Virus record (IMG/VR): IMGVR_UViG_3300032223_001328 | Span: 1-31,318 of that record | From: a virus | Length of the DNA stretch: 31,318 nt | Strand: one strand, 5' to 3' | Shown here: piece by piece, positions 1 through 5,751 of the stretch | Numbering within the stretch: position 1 is the first letter of the stretch | How the letters are laid out: each line of letters starts with the position of its first letter | Notes under the pieces: generated by a model | What the model saw: only the letters and a program-made list of their open reading frames with translations | Databases searched by the model: none | Told to the model about the DNA's origin: nothing | Program-made: the position numbers and the translations under genes

Positions 1-1
1 C

Positions 2-79
2 AAGCAGGAATTGACGATCCGCGTCACCCCAAGCGGGCTGATCCGGCTGGATGAACCGATCAAAAGGAGAAACCCATGA
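2..79 (+). CDS. C-terminal end of an unidentified protein (partial)
   Basis: An open frame enters from the left edge and ends at TGA 77-79. Its 25 visible residues (…ELTIRVTPSGLIRLDEPIK…) read like a beta-rich C-terminus. The stop overlaps the ATG of the next gene as ATGA, the same coupling seen across this genome, which supports it being real. No family can be assigned from so short a tail. Confidence 0.5.
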   Translation, partial: KQELTIRVTPSGLIRLDEPIKRRNP

Positions 80-540
80 CGGCACCAGCAGAAACCGGAC
101 GGTGTGAGCCGCCAGAGGGGACGGCGAAAGGTTCTCGGCACATCTTGAGACGTGACAACAACTACTGCTGGCCATGCTGGTTCGAGGGTCAGTGGGTGTC
201 CGCCCCTACGCCGATATCACCAGAATCCATGTGGTTGGCTGGATGGCGCTACGTCCGCGCCTTCGATCCCGCCGCTGAATTCCTGACCGACCAAGCGCGG
301 GCCGTGCTGGACGCGGCGGTGCAGGTGCGGCAATGGGTTCGGGATGGTCATGGCTTTTTCGATGTTTGTTGGGACCTCTGCAAAGCCGTGGACGCCTACC
401 AGCCCTACGCCCCGCCGGATCCGGTGAAAGCCGCGCGAGAACGTATAGCGGGCGCCGTGGATCGCGGCGACGTGCCAGAGGTTGACGACCTCCGCATCAT
501 ATTCAAGGCTCTTGACGCGGCGATAGCGGGAGGGGAGTGA
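76..540 (+). CDS. Hypothetical phage protein, 154 aa
   Basis: I do not recognise a family. The start is well supported: AAAAGGAGAAACCC precedes the ATG and the ATG overlaps the stop of the upstream frame (ATGA). The N-terminal third has a CWPCWF motif with two cysteines and several tryptophans near residues 31-36. The C-terminal half is predicted helical with acidic and basic residues mixed (AARERIAGAVDRGDVPEVDD). There is no signal peptide or membrane segment. It ends directly against the 3' end of the convergent tRNA gene. It is probably an early or accessory phage gene from the plus-strand region left of the window. Confidence 0.65.
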   Translation: MTAPAETGRCEPPEGTAKGSRHILRRDNNYCWPCWFEGQWVSAPTPISPESMWLAGWRYVRAFDPAAEFLTDQARAVLDAAVQVRQWVRDGHGFFDVCWDLCKAVDAYQPYAPPDPVKAARERIAGAVDRGDVPEVDDLRIIFKALDAAIAGGE

Positions 541-623
541 TGGTCGGAACACCCGGACTTGAACCGAGACCCTTGCGGGGCGGATTTTAAGTCCGCTGCG
601 TTTACCTTTTTCGCCATGTTCCG
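541..623 (-). tRNA. tRNA-Leu (anticodon UAA)
   Basis: Read on the minus strand, the sequence folds as a complete class II tRNA of 83 nt. The acceptor pair is CGGAACA/TGTTCCG (7 bp), discriminator A, and the CCA end is encoded (541-543). The D arm is GCG/CGC with an AAAAAGGTAAA loop. The anticodon arm is GCGGA/TCCGC with loop CTTAAAA, giving anticodon UAA. The variable arm is CCC-GCAA-GGG and the T arm is CTCGG-TTCAAGT-CCGGG. All stems pair apart from one U-G. UUA is a rare codon in so GC-rich a genome, so the tRNA may help translate phage genes or replace a host tRNA lost during infection; that role is inference. Confidence 0.93.
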
Positions 624-786
624 TTGGTCGGGTATTGTAGACCGGACTGACCCGCCGTTTCCGGGGTGCGGAGCGCTACTCCGCCGCGCCTATAGCGACC
701 CGTGGGATTTACCTCTCCACGTCCGAGGGTTCTTCCGCTAGTGCGGAATCGATACGCGGGGCCGGGATCGAACCGGCGCCACGGCG
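624..786 (-). other. tRNA-like debris next to tRNA-Leu
   Basis: No open frame is convincing here. Several tRNA-type pieces appear on the minus strand. A second ACCA sits at 625-628, one base from the tRNA-Leu start. A variable-arm-like hairpin (668-684, 6-bp stem) and a D-loop-like AGGTAAA are also present. A perfect T arm lies at 761-777 (GCCGG-TTCGATC-CCGGC), followed by CCCGCGT and A, but no matching 5' acceptor strand was found. The pieces do not assemble into one normal cloverleaf. They may be decayed tRNAs, an unusual tRNA, or the 3' part of a host tRNA left at an attachment site. Confidence 0.35.
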
Positions 787-873
787 TTACCAGCGGCAGT
801 TGCCCTCGCAGGCTAGGAAAACCCATAGAGCGATAACGCCGCCGACGACCAAGCCGGCGCCAAGCCGATCCAG
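787..873 (-). CDS. Possible micro-ORF, 28-aa membrane peptide
   Basis: A frame just after the lipoprotein gene encodes a basic N-terminus, one hydrophobic helix (GLVVGGVIALWVFLA) and a Cys/Trp-rich end (NCRW). The only usable start is CTG at 873, or an internal TTG, so initiation is doubtful. A competing frame opens at ATG 878, overlapping the lipoprotein stop as TGATG, and gives a 21-residue peptide ending at 813. The helix looks more protein-like in the CTG frame. Either could be a lysis-type micropeptide, or neither may be translated. Confidence 0.22.
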   Translation of the reverse strand: MDRLGAGLVVGGVIALWVFLACEGNCRW

Positions 874-877
874 AACA

Positions 878-1378
878 TCACCGCGCCCCCAGCACTGCCC
901 GCGCCTCGGCCGGCGTCATGGAACCTACCTGCATCGCCACGGCGAACGACGCGGAAGCCTTCGCCGGCTTCGGCCCGAACTTGGCGATGATGATCGGGTT
1001 GATCCAGCCCTCGGCAACGGGCAACAGCACCGCCGCCGCTGCCAGGATCGGCGATAGGCCGGCCGGAAGCGTCAGTCCGGCAGCCCACGCCACCACGGCG
1101 TTAAGCGCCTCATCCGTGGCCTGTAGCGTGCCCGCCAGCGTCGTGAGGTCCACTCCCCCAGCGATGGCAGCGGTAACGGCATCGGCGCCGCCACGGGCCA
1201 GCCCCAGCTTACCGGCGATGGGTGCAGGGACCAGCGGCGCGATGGCCGGGTTACCGAAGAGCTTTTCGAGGCCGCCGACGATGGCCGGGAGGTCGTTCAC
1301 GATGGCGGTTGCCCTGGCGCCGCAGCCGGCAAGCAGCCCGGCGATACCAGCGGAGGCGAGTAGGGTTCGACGGTTCAT
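878..1378 (-). CDS. Predicted lipoprotein, 166 aa
   Basis: The N-terminus is a classic lipoprotein signal: MNRR, a hydrophobic stretch, then lipobox LAGC with the acylated cysteine at residue 19. The mature part is Ala/Gly/Leu-rich with several hydrophobic helices and no recognised domain. The ATG is preceded by TAGGAGCAAACCCT, a good ribosome binding site. It is the last sizeable gene of the minus-strand envelope cassette. An outer-membrane spanin or an envelope-modifying function is possible, but it is long for an o-spanin, so I assign no function. Lipid attachment to the outer or inner membrane is inferred from the lipobox only. Confidence 0.75.
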   Translation of the reverse strand: MNRRTLLASAGIAGLLAGCGARATAIVNDLPAIVGGLEKLFGNPAIAPLVPAPIAGKLGLARGGADAVTAAIAGGVDLTTLAGTLQATDEALNAVVAWAAGLTLPAGLSPILAAAAVLLPVAEGWINPIIIAKFGPKPAKASASFAVAMQVGSMTPAEARAVLGAR

Positions 1379-1389
1379 AGGGTTTGCTC

Positions 1390-1668
1390 CTAGGTTTCAG
1401 TCGGGGCGGTCAACACGCCCTGATTGGGAAGAAAACCATACGGGTTTCTGCCATGCCAGGTTTCGGGATCACGCACCCCGGCATCGAAAGCCGCGAGGCA
1501 CGCGCTCAAGTAGGACGCCAGGATAAAATCCGGCGTGTTCGAACCGTTTTCGGCGGACGTGCTGTTCAACGCATTGCGGATCGCCTCTCGAAGCGGGCTA
1601 AAACCGCAATCGCACGGGCCGGCAGGTTCGGCCGGCATGGCGTGAAGGGCACAATCAGAAGCATGCAT
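1390..1668 (-). CDS. Conserved small phage protein, 92 aa
   Basis: It carries the block REAIRNALNSTSAENGSNTP followed by DFILASYL and a hydrophobic helix. I have seen this SNTPDFIL pattern in small uncharacterised proteins of many proteobacterial phages. The N-terminal 20 residues hold several Cys and His (CALH…CDCG) that could bind a metal. GGAGATAACCACCT precedes the ATG, with the GGAG lying inside the end of the upstream micro-ORF, so the two are probably coupled. There is no signal peptide or membrane segment. The function is unknown. Confidence 0.7.
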   Translation of the reverse strand: MHASDCALHAMPAEPAGPCDCGFSPLREAIRNALNSTSAENGSNTPDFILASYLSACLAAFDAGVRDPETWHGRNPYGFLPNQGVLTAPTET

Positions 1669-1674
1669 AGGTGG

Positions 1675-1779
1675 TTATCTCCAATGAGCATATGGCCAAC
1701 CCAAGAGAACCGCCACGATCACCGCCGCCCATAGGAGCGCGGCTGCGAACAGTTCCAGCGGGTCGGGAGGTTCACGCAT
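1675..1779 (-). CDS. Small single-pass membrane protein, 34 aa
   Basis: A short frame from ATG 1779 to TAA 1675 encodes an acidic N-terminus (REPPDPLE) and then one strong membrane helix (LFAAALLWAAVIVAVLLGW). Its start overlaps the end of the preceding micro-ORF by 8 nt. Its 3' end carries the ribosome binding site of the 92-aa gene. These overlaps, together with the compact hydrophobic design, favour a real gene. Small single-helix proteins in this setting are often holins, antiholins or spanin partners, but nothing here identifies which. Confidence 0.5.
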   Translation of the reverse strand: MREPPDPLELFAAALLWAAVIVAVLLGWPYAHWR

Positions 1780-1858
1780 AAGCGGCGACAAAAGCGATCA
1801 AACACGCCGCCAGGACCGTCCAGACGCCGACGATCCAGCCGGAACGGTCGTGGGTCAC
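1772..1858 (-). CDS. Small single-pass membrane protein, 28 aa
   Basis: GTG 1858 overlaps the TGA of the upstream 66-aa gene as GTGA, the junction type used repeatedly in this genome. The product has a short polar N-terminus (THDRS) and one hydrophobic helix (WIVGVWTVLAACLIAFVAAY). It ends at TGA 1772, 8 nt inside the next small membrane ORF. No separate ribosome binding site is seen, so translation would rely on coupling. A lysis or inhibitor peptide is possible. Its existence rests on overlap pattern and hydrophobicity only. Confidence 0.45.
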   Translation of the reverse strand: MTHDRSGWIVGVWTVLAACLIAFVAAYA

Positions 1859-2055
1859 TGCGTCAGGATCACTTCGATATCGGACGCCAACTTCACGCCG
1901 TCCGCTTCCAAGGCGATCACGCGATCCACCGCGTCGGATAGCGCCGCCTTCTTCGCGTCGTCCAACGGCAGCATGGGGATGATGCGCTTCATCATACCGG
2001 CCAGCACCGGGCCGGACTGCGGCAGAATGCCTTCGATATCAGAGAGTAGGCTCAT
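1855..2055 (-). CDS. Hypothetical protein, 66 aa, amphipathic
   Basis: I chose ATG 2055 because GAGAAGGAGAAACACG lies just upstream. The longer frame to 2106 adds a basic stretch with no ribosome binding site. The product is a soluble, mostly helical small protein (LLSDIEGILPQSG … KKAALSDAVDRVIALEADG) without a convincing membrane segment. It heads a chain of three overlapping small genes, the other two encoding membrane helices, so it may be the cytoplasmic member of that cassette. No family is recognised. Confidence 0.6.
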   Translation of the reverse strand: MSLLSDIEGILPQSGPVLAGMMKRIIPMLPLDDAKKAALSDAVDRVIALEADGVKLASDIEVILTQ

Positions 2056-2381
2056 CGTGTTTCTCCTTCTCGGCATCGGCCGCCGGTGTGGAAAGGTAGG
2101 CAACAAGTGCCGCCCCGGTTAGAGAGCGGCTCCTGTGCGGCATTCAATCGCGTCTTCCTGCCCGTGTGGTCTCATCTTTTTGACTACGGCCTTCCGGTTA
2201 GCCGGGTGGCGACAACAAGGCACTTGCCACAAAGTTTTCCGTCTATCCGCGAATGTTTGGATCGGGAGTTTACCCTACCATCCGCGATTGATGCGCGGGG
2301 CAACTATCAAGCGAAACTTAATGGTTCGTCAAGCAAAAACCCCCGCTTGCTCCGGCCGGCGAAGGGAGAGGCTATCAGGCG
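2056..2381. other. 326-nt stretch without a clear gene
   Basis: No ORF here looks genuine. On the minus strand there are several small hairpins, for example CCGG-CTAA-CCGG and GGC-AAGT-GCC, and an imperfect GGAT…ATCC fold around 2240-2285. An inverted repeat CAAGC/GCTTG at 2330-2349 encloses GGGGGTTTTT. One micro-ORF (ATG 2143 to TGA 2039, 34 aa, with a signal-peptide-like segment LTGAALVAYLSTPAADA) overlaps the next gene start but lacks a well-placed ribosome binding site. A TTGACG box near 2330 has no good -10 partner. A structured RNA or decayed gene is possible. Confidence 0.35.
2330..2349 (-). terminator. Weak terminator-like inverted repeat
   Basis: On the minus strand CAAGC and GCTTG flank GGGGGTTTTT. 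The G and T runs could extend the stem by G-U pairs, or the T run could act as the U tract of a hairpin formed by upstream CTCCC and GGGGG. It lies just downstream of the small membrane genes at 2382-2686. The stem is short and the call is weak. Confidence 0.25.
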
Positions 2382-2483
2382 TCACCAGCACAGGCAACCA
2401 CGAATTGCCCAGGACGTGCCGCCGGCAACGATCAGCACCCCCAGGCCGCACCGCCACGGGTAGCAATCGACACAGTGGATCAG
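2382..2483 (-). CDS. Possible micro-ORF, 33-aa membrane peptide
   Basis: The frame has a Cys-rich N-terminal part (IHCVDCYPWRC), one hydrophobic helix (GLGVLIVAGGTSWAI) and ends RGCLCW. No ATG or GTG lies at a sensible place. The best candidate is CTG 2483, which overlaps the upstream TGA as CTGA and so mimics the ATGA and GTGA junctions elsewhere. The overall design resembles the micro-ORF at 787-873, including a Cys and Trp at the extreme C-terminus. CTG starts are rare, so this remains a candidate. Confidence 0.28.
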   Translation of the reverse strand: MIHCVDCYPWRCGLGVLIVAGGTSWAIRGCLCW

Positions 2484-2686
2484 CGACCGAACAAAATCGC
2501 CCGAAGCTGGGCGACCAGGTGGTCGAACCACGGTCCCGCCGCGCCCGCCAGGAAGGACGCTACGGGTATCAACCGCATCAGCCATTTGCATCGCTCCTTC
2601 GGGTCGAAGGCGACATGCACGACTGCCGCTGCGCCGCGTTCGGCCAGTTGCGTGGCCAGTTGCTCGTTGGTCTCATTCTCTGCCAT
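2480..2686 (-). CDS. Small holin-like protein, 68 aa
   Basis: CATCGGAGGCGAGGG precedes the ATG, a strong ribosome binding site. The first 30 residues are polar and acidic (AENETNEQLATQLAERG). A hydrophobic stretch follows (LMRLIPVASFLAGAAGPWF), then an amphipathic tail ending LFGR. Size and one central membrane-type helix fit small holins or membrane-attached accessory proteins, but no holin family is recognised. It opens the minus-strand block of very small genes. A soluble protein with a buried helix cannot be excluded. Confidence 0.6.
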   Translation of the reverse strand: MAENETNEQLATQLAERGAAAVVHVAFDPKERCKWLMRLIPVASFLAGAAGPWFDHLVAQLRAILFGR

Positions 2687-2770
2687 CCCTCGCCTCCGAT
2701 GTGAACCGCGTCACACCCTCGGCCGCTGCGGTTTGATACGTGTTCATCATAGGGCCGGCGGGTGGTTCGC

Positions 2771-2995
2771 TTACTTCGACTGGTCCGGGACCCGTTTCAG
2801 TTCCGCCACCTCGGCTTGGAGCTTGGCGACCTGCTCCGAAAGCGCGCGGTTCCGTGCGATCTCGGCATCCAGTTGCCCAGTCACGTTCAAGAGTGACAAC
2901 GCGAGTTGGCCGACGTATTGCGCCTGATTGCCGGGCTGTTGCGCGAAAGCCGGGATCGCGAACAGAAGGCCGGCGGCGACGACGATTTTACGCAT
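2771..2995 (-). CDS. Exported coiled-coil protein, 74 aa
   Basis: The N-terminus is a good Sec signal peptide (MRKIVVAAGLLFAIPAFA, cleavage after AFA). The mature part runs from a Q/N-rich stretch into heptad-like helices (LDAEIARNRALSEQVAKLQ) and ends with a short basic tail. AAAGGAAATCGCCT precedes the ATG. A periplasmic coiled coil of this size would suit a spanin-like or envelope-spacing role, but there is no membrane anchor or lipobox. It lies downstream of two larger exported fibre-like proteins and may belong with them. Function unassigned. Confidence 0.65.
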   Translation of the reverse strand: MRKIVVAAGLLFAIPAFAQQPGNQAQYVGQLALSLLNVTGQLDAEIARNRALSEQVAKLQAEVAELKRVPDQSK

Positions 2996-3037
2996 AGGCG
3001 ATTTCCTTTTTCGGTGGAGTTGAATGCGCCGCGTCCA

Positions 3038-4867
3038 TCAGCCGCCGACCCACGCGGACCCGTTGTAGAACACTGGGCACTTCGTAGAGCCACTGCCGGT
3101 CGGCGTCGTGCCAAACACGCAGGTCGTCGCGTCCGTCACATAGACCCGCGCGCCCTGCGTGCCGGTCGGCAGCGTTGCCACCGTGTAGGACGCCATCACA
3201 ATCTGGCCACCCATTTTGGTGACCGAGGTACTGACGGTATCGGTCCCGGTCATGGTGATGATGCCGCCCAGCGAGAACGTATGCGATGCGGTTGGCACAA
3301 GTTTTGTGGCTTCCCAAGCGATCATCGCGAACCGGGTGAAACTGGTCGATGCGCCGCATCCGGCAGTGTTGGCGCCGACGCCGATCAGCAGAAAGTTGTT
3401 GTTGGTCGATACGCAGTCGGTTCCTTGCTGCGGTCCGAAAATCTGGGCGTTGGTGCCCATGCCGATGGCGCCAGATTTCGCGCCTATCGTGGTGCCCCCA
3501 TCGGAGGCTACCGCACCTTGACCGCCGCCGTTAGCAGCCCCACCGACCGCGACCGCGTTGGTCGCGCCGTTGGCCGCAACGTCCGTCTGATAGCCCACGA
3601 GCACGACGCCCGCGCAGGTGATGCAGGTCCCCCCAACCACGCCGCCCGCGCCGAGGTTCTGACTGCCGGTGGTGAGGTTCGCGAACCCGTTATTCCCAAC
3701 CGTGTAGTCATCGGTGCCGGTGGTCAAGCTCGTGAGGTTCGAGTCCCCGAACGCTCCCAACCTGCCAACGCTGCGAAGCGCGACGTTCGAGATGTTATTG
3801 AACCCCCACGCAGTCGCATGGGCCAGTTGGGTGCTCGGAAAATCCTGGACCGATCCGCCAGAGACGTAGGCATGCACGAAACTGGGCGAGATATCGACGT
3901 GAGTGGCATCGATCACGGTGATGCTGGACCAAAAGCCATTAGCCTCCGTCGTGCCGGTAACATTGAGAACCTGCATGCTGTCGCCCGTCAGCATGCCCGT
4001 CGTGCTGTTGAGCGTCAGTCGGACCTTGCCGGAACCGTTGTTGGCTGCCCCGCTCACGGTTGCCAGGTACGATCCGCCACTCAAAGACCCGCTTCCGCCG
4101 GCCGTCACATAGGAGGGGTTGATGAGAAACTTCCCGGCGTTGCGCCCGAACAGGGCCAGTTCGTTCGAGTTTACGCACCATTTGCAGGTGTCGGTCCCGA
4201 AACCGGTACCGTAAGACCCCGTGGATTCATGCCCGAACGAATTCACCCCTTCGACCGTAAACCAGCCGTTGTTGGTCGTTAGCTGCGTCCCCGCATACCA
4301 ACCGACGCAGGTATTCTCTCCGACCGTCAGGCCCGTTCCGCCGCCCATCAGGTCGGCCGTGTTCCCGCCGCCACCGCACGAACTGTTGCCAAGACCGAGG
4401 TTACCAAGCCCCTGGTAGGTGCGGCCGAACCCAGCGTGATAGCCAAGGAATGTTTCGTTCGGGATGGGCGGGTTCCCCGGCGCCCCTGTCGGATAGGAAA
4501 CATCCGCCGCCAACGGGCCAAAGTTCAACGTGAACATCGCCCCCGAACCGCCCCCGCTTGTGGAACCCTGCGTCACCGTGGCCGGCGGCGCGGTATAGGC
4601 GCCCTGGAACGTCACATGGTACCCAGTGATGACGCCGGCAGTCACGGTATCCACGACGATGGTGCAGGGCGTCGTGAAGACGCCGCTAGCACACGTAATT
4701 GTGTCGAGCGCCGCATACCCTGTGCCCCCGGATGTGGGGGCGCCCGCGTTGGACAAGTAAGCTCCCCACAGCGAGGCGTACGACGGCATAGCCTCGGGAC
4801 CCGGAGCCGGTTGCGCCTGCGCGACAGTCGCAAGCAACGCAAAAATGAATCCGATCAGATAGCGCAT
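3038..4867 (-). CDS. Large fibre-like protein with signal peptide, 609 aa
   Basis: Residues 1-18 form a Sec signal peptide (IGFIFALLATVAQA). A module with GVITGYHVTFQGAYTAPPA follows, a type common in phage tail proteins. The middle has loose repeats of the kind LGYHAG…N…GVG (near residues 145-210 and 370-500), reminiscent of beta-roll stalks in trimeric adhesins. A VTGTTEANGFW…IDATHVDIS module lies near 300-340. The C-terminus (GARVYVTDATTC … VFYNGSAW) resembles the tip domain of many phage fibres. TAA/ATG overlap joins it to the upstream gene, and AGGGG precedes the start. It could be a virion fibre, but the export signal suggests a surface-exposed host-modifying or adhesin role. Confidence 0.7.
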   Translation of the reverse strand: MRYLIGFIFALLATVAQAQPAPGPEAMPSYASLWGAYLSNAGAPTSGGTGYAALDTITCASGVFTTPCTIVVDTVTAGVITGYHVTFQGAYTAPPATVTQGSTSGGGSGAMFTLNFGPLAADVSYPTGAPGNPPIPNETFLGYHAGFGRTYQGLGNLGLGNSSCGGGGNTADLMGGGTGLTVGENTCVGWYAGTQLTTNNGWFTVEGVNSFGHESTGSYGTGFGTDTCKWCVNSNELALFGRNAGKFLINPSYVTAGGSGSLSGGSYLATVSGAANNGSGKVRLTLNSTTGMLTGDSMQVLNVTGTTEANGFWSSITVIDATHVDISPSFVHAYVSGGSVQDFPSTQLAHATAWGFNNISNVALRSVGRLGAFGDSNLTSLTTGTDDYTVGNNGFANLTTGSQNLGAGGVVGGTCITCAGVVLVGYQTDVAANGATNAVAVGGAANGGGQGAVASDGGTTIGAKSGAIGMGTNAQIFGPQQGTDCVSTNNNFLLIGVGANTAGCGASTSFTRFAMIAWEATKLVPTASHTFSLGGIITMTGTDTVSTSVTKMGGQIVMASYTVATLPTGTQGARVYVTDATTCVFGTTPTGSGSTKCPVFYNGSAWVGG

Positions 4868-5616
4868 TAGTTGTACCCCTGGCCGGAGAATGCGTGTGTC
4901 GAATCCGAGGAAACCACGGACACGGCGGAGGTCGCGTTCGGCGTGAAGTTGTATTTTTGCCCCGGCACGATGCAGGTCAGAGCGCCAGCCGAAGTCGTGC
5001 CGCTTGCCGTGGCCTGCTCATTGATGCACAGGTTCACCGTCGCCGTGCTGGGGTTCAAAATCCAGCCGCCCTTATTGTGGTGCCCAGCTGCGCTCGCCGT
5101 TACCGCGGTGCCGCCAGTTGTGACCGTAGCCACGTCCAACGCGACGATGGTGAGGGCGCCTTGCGTCGTGGAAGCGGTGAATTGGCCATACACGATTTCC
5201 GGGACGCCCGTTCCGCTGGTGATCGTCAGAGCGGCCGTGCCACTGGCGGTGATCCCGGCCAGATAGGTGTTGGTCGCTTGAACGAGCGGAATCGACGCAC
5301 CGGACAGGATCGGGGTGCTTGATGTGGTGGCGACAACCGAATTCGACGTGCCGAGCGCGACATAGGCGGTGACGCTGCCGCCGTTGGTGACAAGCACCGT
5401 CAGGTTAGACCCGGACGCCGGCAGCGCGACGTTGGAACTGACCGACGACGCCGAAAGCGTTGTGGTGCCGGTCGGGCCGAATGTCTGCTGTTGCACGCAC
5501 GTTGGCGTCGCGAAGGTCGGGCAGCCTGGAACTTGTGCGAACGCCGCAAAAATAGGCGCGGAGATCCAGAGAAGCGACCACATGCCCATTCTTCGGGCGA
5601 ATTTCATCTTTTCCAT
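4867..5616 (-). CDS. Exported beta-rich structural-type protein, 249 aa
   Basis: The start region reads MEKMKFARRMGMW, then a hydrophobic stretch ending AAFAQVPGC, a typical signal peptide with cleavage near AFA. The rest is Ser/Thr/Ala/Val-rich, predicted all beta, with phrases seen in phage particle proteins (LPASGSNLTVLVTNGG; GGWILNPSTATVNLCINEQA). A second ATG at 5607 is an alternative start. It is coupled (TAATG) to the 609-aa fibre-like gene, so the two probably act together. An imperfectly understood intergenic region with a palindrome lies upstream. Virion component versus exported surface protein cannot be settled from sequence. Confidence 0.65.
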   Translation of the reverse strand: MEKMKFARRMGMWSLLWISAPIFAAFAQVPGCPTFATPTCVQQQTFGPTGTTTLSASSVSSNVALPASGSNLTVLVTNGGSVTAYVALGTSNSVVATTSSTPILSGASIPLVQATNTYLAGITASGTAALTITSGTGVPEIVYGQFTASTTQGALTIVALDVATVTTGGTAVTASAAGHHNKGGWILNPSTATVNLCINEQATASGTTSAGALTCIVPGQKYNFTPNATSAVSVVSSDSTHAFSGQGYN

Positions 5617-5638
5617 GGTGACAGCCGATCCTATCCGT

Positions 5639-5653
5639 GTATGGTGTCCATAC
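5639..5653. promoter_or_regulatory. Perfect 15-bp palindrome, possible operator
   Basis: GTATGG-TGT-CCATAC is a perfect inverted repeat 23 bp upstream of the exported-protein gene that starts at 5616, in one of the few intergenic gaps of the late strand. It could be an operator for separate control of the exported module. No confident -35/-10 pair is visible beside it. Confidence 0.4.
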
Positions 5654-5681
5654 CTGACAGGGTGCGCGTGCGTATCGGCGA

Positions 5682-5699
5682 GCCGGGTGGCAGCCCGGC
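5682..5699 (-). terminator. GC-rich hairpin after the tail fibre gene
   Basis: GCCGGG and CCCGGC form a 6-bp stem around a 6-nt loop, about 50 bp past the stop of the fibre gene. No T run follows on the minus strand, so it may pause, protect or partly terminate the late transcript rather than be an intrinsic terminator. Confidence 0.3.
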
Positions 5700-5751
5700 C
5701 GTCACTTCCCGGCTATCATAGCGAACCGGGCCATGCAACCGAATCCCCCCA

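Noticed and set aside
753-824. Complete tRNA-Thr (GGU) on the minus strand
   Set aside because: The anticodon-like CTGGTAA loop and a perfect T arm are present, but the anticodon stem has a mismatch, the CCA end is absent and no 5' acceptor or D arm fits.
878-960. Programmed +1 frameshift fusing the lipoprotein to the downstream membrane helix
   Set aside because: The downstream frame is +1 and a GGG-G run lies before the stop, but there is no rare codon or stop context of a known +1 site, so only the separate micro-ORF is noted.
2906-4282. Long plus-strand frame of 458 codons
   Set aside because: It is the antisense shadow of the exported fibre-like gene; the sequence is Arg/Ala/Gly-rich without domain character and the minus frame has signal peptide and known modules.
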